64,000 nt of DNA. It comes from Hyaloscypha bicolor E (lineage: Eukaryota > Ascomycota > Leotiomycetes > Helotiales > Hyaloscyphaceae). Shown one piece after another: positions 1 through 12,336 of this stretch (position 1 is its first letter; every line of letters starts with the position of its first letter). The notes under the pieces are model-generated. The model made no database searches, was not told the origin of the DNA, and was given only the letters and a program-made list of their open reading frames with translations. The DNA lies in contig NW_020194560.1 in NCBI RefSeq assembly GCF_002865645.1, forward strand, positions 496,001 through 560,000. Direction: 5' to 3'. A program made the position numbers and the translations under genes.

Positions 1-265
1 ACTCCATTATGTGGTGTTTGTATTGAAACGAGATGGCGTGTGAACCCATGCATTTAATCAAGACTTTCACATCTACGGGGTCCGAACAGCTTCACCCTAA
101 GCAGAGTGCGCAAGATATCGGAAATTGGAGACTCCTGAGAGAGATGGAGAGAGGAGTCGACATGGCTCTCGAGTTGTATAAAACGAAGCGTTGGTCGCCA
201 CCAGGAAAGAAGTCCATCAGCAAGAAAAACCACCTTCATTATCAAAAGCCTGAAAGTTCATCAAA

Positions 266-1727
266 ATGTTCTTTTCTACCACACTCATTACTCTCTTTTT
301 GGCTGGATTGTCCCAAGCTGCTCCTACTTCCTCCAATGCAACCTCGACGGTTTCCACACCAACTTCATCCACTGTCCTTCCTGCTCAATCAACGACTGCA
401 CCGCAGAACAATACCGCAACTGCCAAATTCTCCGCCTCAAACTTCACCGATGTGAAACCAACCATCAACCCCAATATAACCATCCAGTCGCTCACAAAGC
501 CATGTGAGTAGACTACCCATAGAACGTTTACTCTCACTCACAATTCCTCTACAGTAACCAATCCAGAATTTCACCTCCTCCCCGGCTGGCCAAAAATCCC
601 AATCCACCTCATAACTTGCCAGGATCTCATCGACGCCAAAGCCACCTTACTCAAAGTTAACGTGGGAACACCTGCAAGCGGGTTCATCTCGGACCCCTCC
701 TGGGGTACAGTGCACAAAGACTACGCCTGGGGTTCCATCTACTGCCATGACGTTTCACACGGCGCTCACGCTGTCTACGGCGCAATCTGGCTGAAGTGGA
801 AGGCTCAAGGAGGCAGTTACGGTTACCCTCTCGTATGTGCCCCGTCTATTGTCCCCTGACAATCGAAAGCTCTTCCCTCTTCTTGAACCACCTTTTGACA
901 ATCCTATCCTAATTCCCCGCAGACCGATGAACTCGGCACAACAGACAACTCCGGAACATACATCCGCTACAACGTCTTCTCCGACAACCGCGCCATCTAC
1001 TGGACCGGGCAACGCGGCGCCTTCCTCATCTACGGCGATATTTATCAGCGCTGGCTTTCGATCGGCGACACAAAGAGCGAAATCGGTTACCCCATTACCG
1101 ATGAAACCGGCTCTGGCTCAGCAGGAGGTCGCTTCAACGACTTTAGCAACGGCATGATCTACTACCACGCCGGGCAAAGCTGGGTGCATGTAGGCGGCCT
1201 TCCCTCTAGCCTGACCTGGACCTGGAACCCCATCTCGCTCACGGATATCTCCGGCTCCAGCAGCGTCACACTCTACAGCGACGGCAACGCACATTGGATG
1301 TCCAGCATGCACGACCATATTGCAATTCAATTTAACTGGCAGATCGGATGGCTATTCGTTAATGCGGATGGCACTGCCATCACGCTGATGCAGTCTGGCA
1401 CTGTGGGTCCTAACTATAGTGGCATTCCGATCTTTGGTGGCCCGACAAATGACAATAATATTGATCGATGGGTCAATAATCCTGAGATTGCCTATGATTG
1501 GCGTGCTTGGGTGGCTTCCAATTACGGGACCGGGCATGCGCATGGGAGCATTGATTGTGAGTCTTCCTTGCATATCAGTTTACTGTTTCTTTTTGTTGTT
1601 TTGCCTTTAGGAGTTCGCTCGAGTAGATGCTAATGCGGTGATAGGGGGCAATTTGCTCAACGAACTTATCAACGATGCCAAAGCGGTTTACGGGGCCGTC
1701 ACGACTATTATCGCTGTCCTTGCTTGA
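266..1727 (+). CDS. Secreted LGFP-repeat protein (3' end uncertain)
   Basis: Residues 1-18 form a signal peptide. A Ser/Thr-rich linker with several N-glycosylation sequons follows to about residue 70. The rest carries LGFP-type repeats, recognisable by the GYPLTDELG (about 169-177) and IGYPITDETG (about 226-235) cores. LGFP repeats are cell-wall or surface associated modules; a wall or extracellular role is inferred. I place introns at 504-554 and 833-922, both GT-AG and frame-keeping. The third junction is a problem. A good donor (GTGAGT at 1557) and acceptor (TTTAG at 1610) exist, but joining them gives an immediate TGA. The following frame from 1611 to the stop at 1727 looks genuinely coding (EFARVDANAV...). 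Using a later acceptor at 1613 ends the protein at 1633 instead. Either one base is off or the allele has a frameshift near its C-terminus. Confidence 0.8.
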
Positions 1728-2366
1728 TTGAATTTGGATCGTTCTCGCCTGAGATTTGGAGGCAGGAACAGGCTGAAAGAGGTTGAAGGGCAATATGATT
1801 AAGCTTGGATTTAATTTGTACTATAGTTCGTCTTCTGTTTCCGTTCTTTTTTAACATATACATATTCTTCGCTACTATACACTTCATTTTCAACTCGTGA
1901 ACTTTCCTTGAATTTCACGTGCGGGCATCGATTCACAAACCCGCTATCTGTCTACGCGTGTTTTCAATGCCGGATGTACAACCTTATTTACGAGTTTTTG
2001 TCTTATGGTTCGAAAGAAGGTTTAGGTCTATGGTTCGTACGGTACCTGTCTGCAACTCGGAATGTTGAAGGGGGTAATGTTCGTCTAAGCGAGCACCGCC
2101 CGTAACTTAGGCGAGGAGCCCCTGAACTCCCCACAAAAGGGAAAGAAGCGAAATTCGCGTGGCGTGCTCTTTCTCATGACTCCACCTCGCGCCTTTCTCC
2201 TTCCAACATCTCAAATGCAATTTATCACGAACCCCAATGCGGAATGGAATATCTGGCTACATAGATGGGGATCTCTTCAGATAAGGTGATCCCGCGTCAT
2301 ACGGCGGAGGGAGATCTGCGACGGCATCGGTGCATCGGGTGTCTCAAATCTGATACTCCGGACTAA
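1728..2366. other. Intergenic, no gene seen
   Basis: Between the LGFP gene and a MITE-like element. Only short unsupported ORFs occur; nothing resembles a conserved protein, and no RNA gene was recognised. Confidence 0.6.
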
Positions 2367-2838
2367 AGGCCTGTCCTTTCACCACCATACACCATTCAGC
2401 TGTTTTTGTCAAAGGTTTTAGAGGTCCGTGCAGCTAAACTTCACTCCACACAGTTTTCCAGTCGTATTCGCTTCTTTCCTTTTCTTCGGGTCCTCCAGGC
2501 TCACGAAACTCCCCTTAGACTTAAAAGTATTACGCTTTTACTTAATTCCAAGATTTTGTCTAAGAGTTAGATTATAGAATATTACAGAGAAATTAAGCAT
2601 TAAGAAATAAACCGAGGGTCTAGTAGTTACTTCTAGGCATTTACCTTAGATTTAAAAGGCCCTAGTCAAAAGTTAATCGCGACTAGCTTTTAAAATCATA
2701 TAAAAAGAGCGATCCTTACTAGCGGCATTTTATTTCAGATAGAGGGCTTATTTGCAGAAGGCGCTGTTATCGTGGGAATAGTAAATTTGGAATGGTGTAT
2801 GGTATATGGAGGTCATATGGCAGTGGCAGGACAGGCCT
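2367..2838. mobile_element. MITE-like element with 3-bp TAA duplication (PIF/Harbinger-like)
   Basis: The ends are inverted repeats beginning AGGCCTGTCC, with a second matched block CCATACACCATTC a little further in on each side. The element is flanked on both sides by TAA (2364-2366 and 2839-2841). A 3-bp TWA duplication is the hallmark of PIF/Harbinger elements. The interior is AT-rich and non-coding, so it is non-autonomous. It sits about 135 bp upstream of the PNGase A-like start codon, so it lies in that gene's promoter region. Confidence 0.55.
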
Positions 2839-2972
2839 TAAGCAAGCGTGACAAGGCTGGCACGGCCGCTCTGACGTCTACCGGACCCTGGCCGCGCTAC
2901 GTTTTATTTAGAGGGCAGGGAGTATAAACATGGCCGCGGGCCATGGTGTGAGATCCTCTTGGAAGAAGTGTC

Positions 2973-5452
2973 ATGGCTGGAGACAGGAAATGTGGGGAAA
3001 TGTTGCCTCGGTACGAGGTCTTGGGAAAAAAGCGGACATCTCTTGATGAGATGACTGCGAAGTGGGAGGACTTCGATGGAGAAAGTTACGAACCATGGGA
3101 ACGCAAGAAGCAGGACTCTTTCAGGAAACTCTTCACCAAGATCTACGTCGTCATCCTGTCATGCAGCATAGCTCTGTTCGGCTCTGCTCTGCTCCTCCTT
3201 CGGTCCCCATCTCCAGAGAATCAGCTGCCGAGTGCTTTCATACCCAGATCTGCCGATCCTCAAGATGCCATGACGACCACCGCATCCACAACTATGACCT
3301 TCTCTACTACGACGACGATCTCTTCCTTGACAGATTCCTCCTCCGCGCCCTCAGCTTCTCCAGCCTCGACCATTCCTGTTCAAGTTTTCCAGGTGTTTCC
3401 CCCGGTCCTCGGATCGACTGGGTTGATTGAATCGAATGGAACGGTTGCAAATACGAACGTGACAGATGCGAGTGGAAGTAGCTGCCAAGTTAAACTGATG
3501 GAGCATTCCTTTGCTACTTCCTTTGGGAAACCGTTTGTGGGTGTGTTGAAGGATGAAACGTCGCTGAAAGCCAGGCGCTGATGGGTGGAATAGGAAATTA
3601 TACCCCGCCGGCATGTATGGGAAATGCGAATACAGTGACGATGAATTTCTCTGTCGTTTCTCAAGGAGCTCAGTTTGATAGACTTGCTTTAATGTAAGCT
3701 CAATACGGATCTTCCATGGAGTAAAGAAAGATGGTTGATATTCCCTCAGGTATTTCGGAGATACCGAAGTGTTTCGTACCTCGACTGCTGAGCCAAAGAA
3801 GAGTGGAATCGTGTGGGAATATGTCAAAGATATGTCACAGTATGTCCTCTCGTCAAGGATAAAGGCTCTCTCTAATTGCGACCCAGTCTCATGTATTTCT
3901 GGAAATCTCCCCAAGTTTTGATATTTGACCTACCTAATCAAGTCACCACAAATGCAAGTTTCTTCTGTCCTATTTCAAGTTTGGACGGTACTGATTCGAG
4001 CAGTTGACAGGATCTTACAACACAACTCTAACGGTAACATTCCTCAATGCCAAAGAATCAGTGAATGCCGCCGACATGATCCTACCGATCTCTGCGCGAC
4101 TGGGCTTGAATGCCTCTATGCCTAGTGTCTTCAGCGTGCCAGCAGCCAATGCAACTAATACTATATCCTTTCCACAGAATGCGAATCGTGCTGTATTCTC
4201 CATCTCTTCCTGCGGTCAAGGGGATGAAGAATTCTGGTGGAGCAATGTCCTCCAATCAGACAACGCAACATTTACGGCAGAGGGCGGGACAACGTTCGGA
4301 TTCTCGCCTTTCAGAGAAGTTCAACTATACATCGATGGGATGCTGGCTGGTGTCCAATGGCCGTACGCAATCATATTCACAGGAGGCGTGGTGCCTGCAT
4401 TCTGGAGTCCGATTGTCGGCATCGATGCCTTCGATTTGAAAGAGTACGAAATCGACATATCTCCATGGCTTCCACTTCTTTGCGATGGGAAGCAACATAC
4501 CTTCACCATGAAAGTAGCCGGCTTGCAAGACAACGGCGGCAGCGCCGCAACGCTCTCTGATTCCGTTGGAAACAGCTGGTCTCTCACCGGTAAAATCTTT
4601 ATATGGCTTGACGCGGAGGGCAGTATAACCACCGGCACCCTTCCATCAATCACCGCTCCACAACCTCGAATCCTCGTCTCTCAATCCCTTTCCAAAAACT
4701 CTACCGGGTCCAACGAAACTCTCACATACTCCACTTCGGTCCAACGCACGCTCACCATAGTCTCGACTCTCAAAACCGCAAATGGTACTTCAACCTGGCA
4801 AGCCCAATGGTCACAAGCCCTCTCTCACACCGACAACGGCACCATCGGCGTCTTCGGTAACACACAATTAAACACCATCGCCACAACCGGCAAAGACAAT
4901 TCCTTCGGCCTCCACCCTTACCAAAACACTTACTCCTACCCATTCTTCGCAAACACTACCGCAACCCCTCTCAGCAATGGCTCAACAATTCTCTTGGCCT
5001 CCCTGAGCCGAAGCAAAATCCAGTCCGTATCAGGATCAACAATCTATCCTAGCGGTCTTCAACCCTTCGCCGTGCTCCCAGAATCCTCAAGCCTGGTCCT
5101 CACACTTGCCGGCACGTCTCTCACGAACACGCAAACCGGCAATGCAACCTTACTGCTGACGCCCGGGGATGTTAATAAATCGCTTAGTTTTGGGAGTACG
5201 CAGCAGGAAATGAGGTTCGGTGGTGTGAGTGCACAAGGCGCACTGGGCATGGAACCCGATACAGAGCTATTCTACAGGAAGGTGCAGGCGGTTAATGGGA
5301 GCGTTAGGACGGATGTGCAGAGATTGGTTGGGAGAGGGGTTGTAGATTTTAGTGTGGCTGATGTGGATGTGGATGGAGAAGGAAGTGTGGGGAATGTGGG
5401 GATAGAGGTTGAGGTTAGAAGGGCGCCGATGTGGAATATTGAGGGGATGTGA
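2973..5452 (+). CDS. PNGase A-like peptide-N-glycosidase (amidase A), type II membrane protein
   Basis: Resembles the peptide-N4-(N-acetyl-beta-glucosaminyl)asparagine amidase A family, which removes N-glycans from glycopeptides. Introns at 3541-3593, 3694-3749, 3840-3886 and 3958-4010 give a 756-residue protein with whole codons throughout. The N-terminus is cytosolic and charged. One membrane segment lies at about residues 55-76, followed by a Ser/Thr-rich stem, so a type II anchored lumenal or extracellular enzyme is expected. Family-typical blocks include GKPFVGNYTPP across intron 1, the LMYFGDTEVFRTST block, FREVQLYIDGMLAG and GGVVPAFWSPIVGIDAFDL. Many N-glycosylation sequons are present. 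The fourth intron has a weak GTTTCT donor, but its length (53 nt) matches its neighbours. The TATA-like GAGTATAAA at about 2920 and the start at 2973 agree with the first in-frame Met. Confidence 0.85.
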
Positions 5453-6270
5453 GGTTGCTGCTGGTTTTGAGTCTTGTTGGGAGAGATTTGGGTGGATTGT
5501 ATTAGTATACATAGAGATATATTGACGATTAGATTTCTTGAAACTATAAAGGCAACGGGTTTTGCCTTCCACCGGGTTTGGATTAATATGGCGTTAATGG
5601 GACGTAGGAAGAGGATATTAATAAGAACGATGATGCAGAGATCGTGCTTAAGACCGGGGCTGGGCCGGTCACGTTTACCGGAAAGAGTAAGCACCTTTTC
5701 TTTTCGTGATGATTTCTTCGTTTGAGGCTGGGGTTGTTCGAGATAAGAGCGGAAGAATGCGAAAGACTGGTAGGAGTTAGCTTACGCTTTCAACTGGGTA
5801 ATCCCCGATGTCTTCCATCTTGTGACTGCGTATGATATTCTCCATGCGCAGGCAGTGCAAATTGGGAAGAAACAATATTCGGGGCATGACCATTGGAGGT
5901 CGTGAGTTGGAGGGGAAGAGAGCTTTGCTCGCCATCCACGAGCACGAGAAACAGTTGCTGCGATAACATATTCCATTTTCTGATGTCCTCAAACAACATT
6001 TCGAAATATGAATGCCTATGGACAGCCTCGTCCAAATATCTGGGATGCAGGGCGTTGAGATAAGAGTTGAGCTGCTGGAAACCTGTGCGATTTCGCTGAG
6101 ATCTCGCTCTTCACGTAACGATATCTAGGTCTCACCTCGCGCCTCCCGTTTGGACATCTCGAGTACGCATTGCACCGAGGAACTCTGCAACAAACGGTTG
6201 ACCACTAAACCCCCGGCTTTTATATTCTACATAGCTGTACAAATATCTCGCCCCATTTTGCACCCTTATT
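5453..6270. other. Intergenic between convergent genes
   Basis: Separates the PNGase A-like gene from OST1, which ends facing it. Short overlapping ORFs on the minus strand at 5777-6035 have no family character. I see no RNA gene or repeat. Confidence 0.6.
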
Positions 6271-7847
6271 TTATTTCTTGCCCTTTATACCCACATTGAT
6301 ACTCCCAATCGCCCACGCCGCAGCAAAGAGACCAAAGACAGTAACGAAAATCACCAGTGGTTTTCGCAGACCTGCGAGGAGAGGGTAGTCGTATGTGACG
6401 ATCAATTCTCGGTCTCTGAAATCGTCGACGATGTTGATGGCTTTCAGTGTGAGTGCTGTTCGGCCGGTGGTATCCATGAATGTCCGGTGGAGGGAGATTG
6501 CTTCGCTGGTGAGTGGGACGGCGGTGCTGTACTTGACGTTCCTGCAACAGGTTAGTAAGGATATCTCCAGGATACAAAGGGAACGTACTTAGCGCCTTCT
6601 GGGAGAATGACGCGAAGCTCAATGTGCTCATACTCCATTCCCTCCGGCTGTTTTGGGCCCTCGAGGAACGGCACATTCAAAACATATCCTTGACCGGTGC
6701 TCAATTTGCGCAAGAACTTCTTGAGGTCCGCATTCCATCCAACACGGAATGGGTAGTTCCATCCTCCGAAGACTGGATATCTTGGCTTGATCTCGAGGTT
6801 TGCTTCGCGCTTGTTGCTTCTGAATCTCGAGGTAGAGACATTTCCGATCACATCAGTGAAGTATGGGTCCAAACTCCCAACCTTGAGCGGGAACTTGAGC
6901 TCCTTGATTGCGGTGGATGATGGGTTGTAGTATTGCTGAGCTGCCCATTGTACACGAGAGAATTGGTTGGTGAGATTTGCTGCGTGGTTGTGGAGAGTGT
7001 ACCGTTCCTCGAAAGCGACGTTTCCACCCCAATGACTGACTTCAATGTCCCTCTCCAGTCGAGAAACGTGGATCAGTGGTTTTGTGAATTCGTATCGGAC
7101 CTTGACTGGCTCCACTGCACCTACTGGAACCTCGCCGAATGATCCATATGTGAACTTCGATCCAGCCTTGACCGGGGATTCTACCTCGCCTCCCGGGACG
7201 ATAGTATACTCTGGGACATTTCCAGATGGGAATTTGACTTCGGTCTTCTGCTTCAGTGTGACATAAGCCGAGGGGCAGTATGCAGAGAATTCGTAGACCA
7301 AGAATTGCGACTCTTGTTGGCCAATGTGTTTAGGAAGGGGGTGGAGAGCGGACAGGTAGGAGTATGTGATTCCCAGAGTTATTTGTGCCTTTGGCGCAAG
7401 TGGCTGAGCCAAACGGACACGGTAGAATTGGGTATCGCTGCGAGAAGTGTAAGTGAGGAATTCTGGCAGCATATTCCCTCTATGCTCGTACCTTTCTGGA
7501 TCAAATTCGACAGCCCTGACCTCGAACAGACCTCTATCCAGATTCTTCTTGTCCTTCACCTCCAGTCCACCAATTGTCGCCATCTGCTGAGAGGTGAAGG
7601 GTATAAAGTATTCATCCTGGGGCGTGCCCGCAATATTCTCAATCACCACATTGATCTGCTCTTTGGGGTAGCTCTTCTCGAGGTTGATGATGTGCACAAG
7701 GTTGACATTCTTGAAGTTCTGCGGAGGCTTGAAGGTCGAAGGTAGGATTAATCGTGAAGCAAGTGGTTTGGTTAAATTCCCCTTCTCTGCGCAGAGAGTT
7801 GTCGACGCAAAGGAAAGGACGGCGGCCCCAATTGCCAGCAACCTCAT
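6271..7847 (-). CDS. OST1: Oligosaccharyltransferase subunit OST1 (ribophorin I)
   Basis: Encodes the ribophorin I/OST1 subunit of the ER oligosaccharyltransferase, which transfers the preassembled glycan to Asn-X-Ser/Thr sites. One intron at 6542-6588 (GTACGT...TTGCAG on the minus strand) yields 509 residues, the usual family length (about 470-610). Residues 1-20 are a signal peptide. The lumenal body contains the conserved stretch around ERYTLHNHAANL and FPLKVGSLDPYFTDVIGN. A C-terminal membrane segment lies at about 482-501, followed by a short basic GIKGKK tail typical of an ER-resident type I protein. It diverges from hexokinase across a 524-bp shared promoter. Confidence 0.95.
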
Positions 7848-8371
7848 TTTGAAGGATGGAGGCAGACGCGCCGAAGAACCGAATAGAGGTGGAAAAGACA
7901 GGTTTCGCGGGTTGGCGACTGTGAGGTTGTGATGTGCACAAGAAATACTAGATCTTGGGCTTGTAGCTTACGTCTCTCCAAGGTGTCCTCAGAGTGTCGC
8001 ACCAGCCACAGCTAGACCAAATCATGACTGTGGCTTCCATATCACAAAGTTCAGGTGTGGCTGGGGTGCTTCCACTAGGTCGGAAGCGTGGGGATGACTA
8101 AGCCCCTTTAACTTTTGCCCAGGGTCAAGCTGCCCCACGTCGGTGACGGAACTGCTTGAACCATCCCACCACAAATCTCTTGAAAAAGGCGCAACACCTC
8201 CCAGTTCCTTTTTCATCGCATGTTTTTTTGTACAATCTCTTCTCCTCGTTTCAATTGGCATCCTCAGAGCGTTTGCTGGTGTGTTTGTGGCTCCCGAAGT
8301 TCAGCTGAAAACCTCTTGGTGCGGGGCACTCTCATCCAAACTCAACACCGGAACCCTAGGAATATATCAAG
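7848..8371. promoter_or_regulatory. Divergent promoter of OST1 and hexokinase
   Basis: A 524-bp region between two divergent start codons. No further gene is present. I see no unambiguous TATA box, so housekeeping-type initiation for both genes is inferred. Confidence 0.6.
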
Positions 8372-10740
8372 ATGGTCGGCCTTGGTCCCAGGTACGTGTA
8401 ACTCCCGGGTCATGCCCCCCTGTCTGGCATGTGTTGCGAGGTCTGTGTTCTCCAGACGAGTCTCGAGAGCATAGGCTTCACGATATGTCAGACGGTGGCT
8501 TCAAAATGCGTGGGACGGCGGCCGCAAAATGTACTCTTGTGAAACTGCTGACTCCGACTCCTTTCTATAGGAAGCCGCCTTCGCGGAAAGGCATGTGTAT
8601 ATATTTCACCTTGTTACGAAATTTTGGAGATTTCCAATTCACTTTGTTGTTCTTGCGTCACATCCCCCGACTATTTCGTCGCTTCAAGGTTGAGAGAAGT
8701 CCTCAACAACTTTGATATCCGAGCAACACGAACCGACACCGCATGCACTGGTTGTTCCAGGATGTCGCAATCACCGAACAAAGACTACAAACCCTGTACA
8801 CGTTAAGCATTTCCTAGCTCCTGATCATTTCTTCCCAGGATGTCCACAGATTCGTTTGGGACATTCGATTCGAGGCGGAGGTGTCGCGTAGCTCGCCTTT
8901 CCGGGTGTCTTTGAACATTCATACATCATCAGCACAGTCATGCACCCACCCAACTCACCATTTCGCAACAGGTGGAGGCATTTTCAGGTCATGCGGTGGT
9001 GGAGAAAAAGCAATTAGCAATCTCGCCCATCTCACCGCTGTCACGTGCCAGTGGCATGTGTGACCTTGGGCGACCCCTGCCAGCCTTACCTCCTTCCGTC
9101 CGCCGTGGCTTCATTTTGCTTTAATGTCCTTCCAGATTCTTACTAACATGGCATTACAGGCTCCATGGCCGATGTGCCAAAGGATCTCATGCAGGAGATC
9201 AAGCGCTTAGAGGAGATGTTCGCAGTTGACACCGCCAAGCTCAAGTCCATCACGGAGCATTTCGTTAAGGAGCTCGCTAAAGGTGAGACTGTCTCCTACC
9301 TTGAAAGTTATCTTCTGACATTTATCAGGTTTGAGTGTTGAGGGTGGTAGTATTGTACATTTCCTCAGCCTTGTGGATCCTCTCAGTAGAAACTGACCTA
9401 TCACAGCCCATGAACCCAACATGGTGTATGGCTTTCCCAACTGGTTATGAGACTGGAACTTTCCTTGCTCTGGACATGGGAGGAACTAACCTTCGAGTTT
9501 GCGAGATCATCTTGACCGACGAGAAATCCGAATTCGACATCATTCAATCCAAATACCGCATGCCAGAGGAGCTGAAGTCTGGCACTTCAGATGAGCTTTG
9601 GGAATACATTGCAGACTGTCTTCAGCAATTCGTCGAATCTCACCATGGCACCAAAGATCTGGAAAAGTTGAACCTTGGTTTCACGTTCTCATACCCAGCG
9701 ACCCAGGATTACATAGATCATGGCGTTCTTCAACGCTGGACCAAGGGGTTCGATATCGATGGTGTTGAAGGACACAACGTTGTACCTATGTTTGAGGCTG
9801 CTATTGCGAAGAGAGTATGGTAGCTGCTCACCACGATTGGTCTTGGCTAATACTAGTGAAGGGTGTTCCCATCAAGCTCACCGCTTTGATCAACGATACC
9901 ACAGGTACTCTGATCGCCTCAGCCTACACTGATACCAAGATGAAGATTGGCTGTATTTTTGGCACAGGTTGCAATGCAGCTTACATGGAAAATTGCGGGT
10001 CAATCCCCAAGCTAGCACACATGAACTTGCCACCCGACACACCAATGGCCATCAACTGCGAATGGGGCGCCTTCGATAACGAGCACAAAGTCCTCCCCCG
10101 AACTCCTTACGACATCATCATTGACAAAGACTCCCCCCGTCCTGGCCAACAAGCGTTTGAAAAGATGATTGCAGGTCTCTACCTCGGCGAGCTCTTCCGT
10201 CTCGTCCTCGTCGACCTTCACGACAACAAGGAAGTCCACATCTTCGAAGGCCAGAACATCGACAAGCTGCGCAAAGCATACACCCTCGACTCGTCTTTCC
10301 TCTCTATGGTTGAAGAAGACCCCTTTGAGAACTTGTCCGAGACAGGCGACCTCTTCCAGAATAAACTCGGCATAATTGCCACTCACTCGGAACTAGAGCT
10401 CATCCGCCGCCTCGCCGAGTTGATCGGAACACGTGCAGCGCGCCTGTCCTCCTGTGGCGTAGCAGCCATTGCCACAAAGAAGGGCTACGAGACCTGTCAC
10501 GTTGGCGCCGACGGCTCTGTCTTCAACAAGTACCCACACTTTAAGCAACGTGGTGCTCAAGCTCTGCGAGAGATTCTCGACTGGGCGCCCAAGAAGAATT
10601 CTAAGGAGGAAGACCCCATTGAGATTCTTGCAGCAGAGGATGGAAGTGGTGTCGGCGCTGCCCTTATTGCTGCGTTGACGTTGAAGCGAGTCAAGGAGGG
10701 GAATATGGCGGGTATCTTGCACCCCGAAAACTTCAAGTAG
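8372..10740 (+). CDS. Hexokinase
   Basis: ATP-dependent phosphorylation of glucose and related hexoses, first step of glycolysis. I place six exons: 8372-8391, 8571-8590, 9160-9282, 9329-9354, 9407-9814 and 9862-10740. They sum to 1476 nt, giving 491 residues, normal for fungal hexokinases. The first two coding exons are only 20 nt each and encode the MVGLGPRKPPSRKG leader. The donor after exon 2 is GC (GCATGT), forming a GC-AG intron of 569 nt. Conserved motifs are LDMGGTN (phosphate-1, about 85-91), the sugar-binding LGFTFSYPATQ block, NDTTGTL (catalytic Asp about 211), IFGTGCNAAYME and the C-terminal GSGVGAALIAAL adenosine loop. All key residues are present. A start at 9165 without the microexons is the alternative model. 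Confidence 0.95.
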
Positions 10741-11004
10741 ATTGTCTATGCTGGAGAGGGGCAAAGGGAAAAGGGTGGTGTCGGGACTGGGGCAGGACAA
10801 GTGGCGGAATGGATATGTGGAGGATACTTTTGAACAGCCTGGCTTTTCGTACATTCGTTCTTTTGAGGCACGTGTGCATGAGTCGAGGCTTCTCGCAGCA
10901 GAGTCTTCCAATTCATCCCATCGACGAATGCCTTTCTCTTTTATTCTAGCCATACTCCACCAATGCAAGGGTATCACACTCAAAACTTTCCCAGTTGTCC
11001 ATCA

Positions 11005-12336
11005 TCAACCCAGGAAGGTGGCAACAGGTAGCCGATAGAGCCCCAACGTCCAATACCGTCTCCTAACACCCTTCCACTGCCCCTCTCCCTCGTCACCCAA
11101 CTCCCCCACCTCAACATCAGTCCACTCAACATCCATCCCTGCCTCACACAAATCCAGCTCTACCACCTTCCCATAAACATCATAGCAAACCTTCCTATCA
11201 GCCCCCAGCCCATTGAAGAACCCAAACCTGCCTTTCTCATCTAGCAGCCCGGGCGCCACCTCCGTGAAGAAGAGTCTTAACTGGGAATAATCTTCGCCAA
11301 AAGTGTCGAAGTAGATTGCGTCATAGACTTCTCCTGCTTCTAACAGTTTTGGGCAAATATCTTGCCATTTGCCCGCGTGGATTTTATATCGCCCTGCCTC
11401 GGCACGTTGTTCCCATTTTGGCCCGAATTCCGCGTCTGGTTGTTGCAGTTTCAATAGGACGGCAGGGTGCGCTTCGATGATGTGATGTGTGGAAGGTTTT
11501 GTGGTTGCGAACATGGAGTCGATGATGCCCATTCCGAAGCCAATGTTTAGAATTCGTTTTTCTGGAGGTAGGTCTGGGAGGAGGAGGTCGACGGATTTCC
11601 GCATTATATCTGTTTCCCACGCCATCATCACCCCATTTGAATCCTCATCTAGTAATGCCGTTTCCGTGAATGTTAGATTTGACTTCAAGTAATCTTCGGA
11701 ATTGACGTCCTTCTTCTCTGCTCCCTCCTCTGCAGGCCCCACCGCAAGCTCATGTTCTTCCGTATGGGTATCCCCATTTTCCCCATTATTTTTCTCCGTG
11801 TCTCCATCTTCGAGGCCGACTTCGTCCTGCTCCTCACTATCCTCCCCAGCAAGCTCCTCATACCCACCCATCAACCCCAACAGCATCTCCGCCCTCACGC
11901 CAGCATTCACACACATCTGATACAACTCCCCCTGCCCCAATCTCCAAGCCAGACATCCCGGAGTCTCGCCATTCTTATCCAGATCATTCCATATTGCTCC
12001 ACTGAAGAACAATTCTTCTACTGTATTCTTCGCTTTTTCTATGTCGACCTCTGCATCTTGTTCTTCTGCTTCGGCTTCCCCATCCTCTGTCTGCTTTGAA
12101 ATTGTATTGGAGGCGATATTTGACTCGGAAGTGGAAGATTTGGCGGGCCCACAAGCAGCAATCGCAGCGTGCAGTGGCGTGAAGCCAGTCTCTGGATCTT
12201 GCACGCTTGCGTTGCCTGGTATTCGAAGGAGCGGTTTCAAAGCTTGGACGTCGTGGTTCGAGGCGTGGAGGAGGATGGTTTGTGTGTTGATATTTACTCC
12301 CCCTGTTTCATCGGGGAGGAATGCTGGGTCATCCAT
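11005..12336 (-). CDS. RMT2: Protein arginine N-methyltransferase 2 (ankyrin plus RMT2 domain)
   Basis: Intronless 443-residue protein with the RMT2 architecture. An ankyrin-like N-terminal half spans about 20-150 (GFTPLHAAIAAC and DKNGETPGCLAWRLGQGELYQMC). A low-complexity Glu/Asp-rich insert lies at about 162-210. The S-adenosylmethionine-dependent methyltransferase domain fills the rest. Motif I is ILNIGFGMGIID (about 262-273), and the acidic end of motif II is EAHP (about 288-291). The AIYFDTFGEDY block is the family's characteristic motif. In yeast, Rmt2 delta-N-methylates an arginine of ribosomal protein Rpl12; the same role is inferred here. The gene converges on hexokinase, with 264 bp between the stops. 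Confidence 0.93.
   Translation of the reverse strand: MDDPAFLPDETGGVNINTQTILLHASNHDVQALKPLLRIPGNASVQDPETGFTPLHAAIAACGPAKSSTSESNIASNTISKQTEDGEAEAEEQDAEVDIEKAKNTVEELFFSGAIWNDLDKNGETPGCLAWRLGQGELYQMCVNAGVRAEMLLGLMGGYEELAGEDSEEQDEVGLEDGDTEKNNGENGDTHTEEHELAVGPAEEGAEKKDVNSEDYLKSNLTFTETALLDEDSNGVMMAWETDIMRKSVDLLLPDLPPEKRILNIGFGMGIIDSMFATTKPSTHHIIEAHPAVLLKLQQPDAEFGPKWEQRAEAGRYKIHAGKWQDICPKLLEAGEVYDAIYFDTFGEDYSQLRLFFTEVAPGLLDEKGRFGFFNGLGADRKVCYDVYGKVVELDLCEAGMDVEWTDVEVGELGDEGEGQWKGVRRRYWTLGLYRLPVATFLG

Noticed and set aside
3989..4010. 22-nt intron before the GSYNTTLT block of the PNGase A-like gene
   Set aside because: Keeps frame but is far too short to splice; the 53-nt intron 3958-4010 is preferred.
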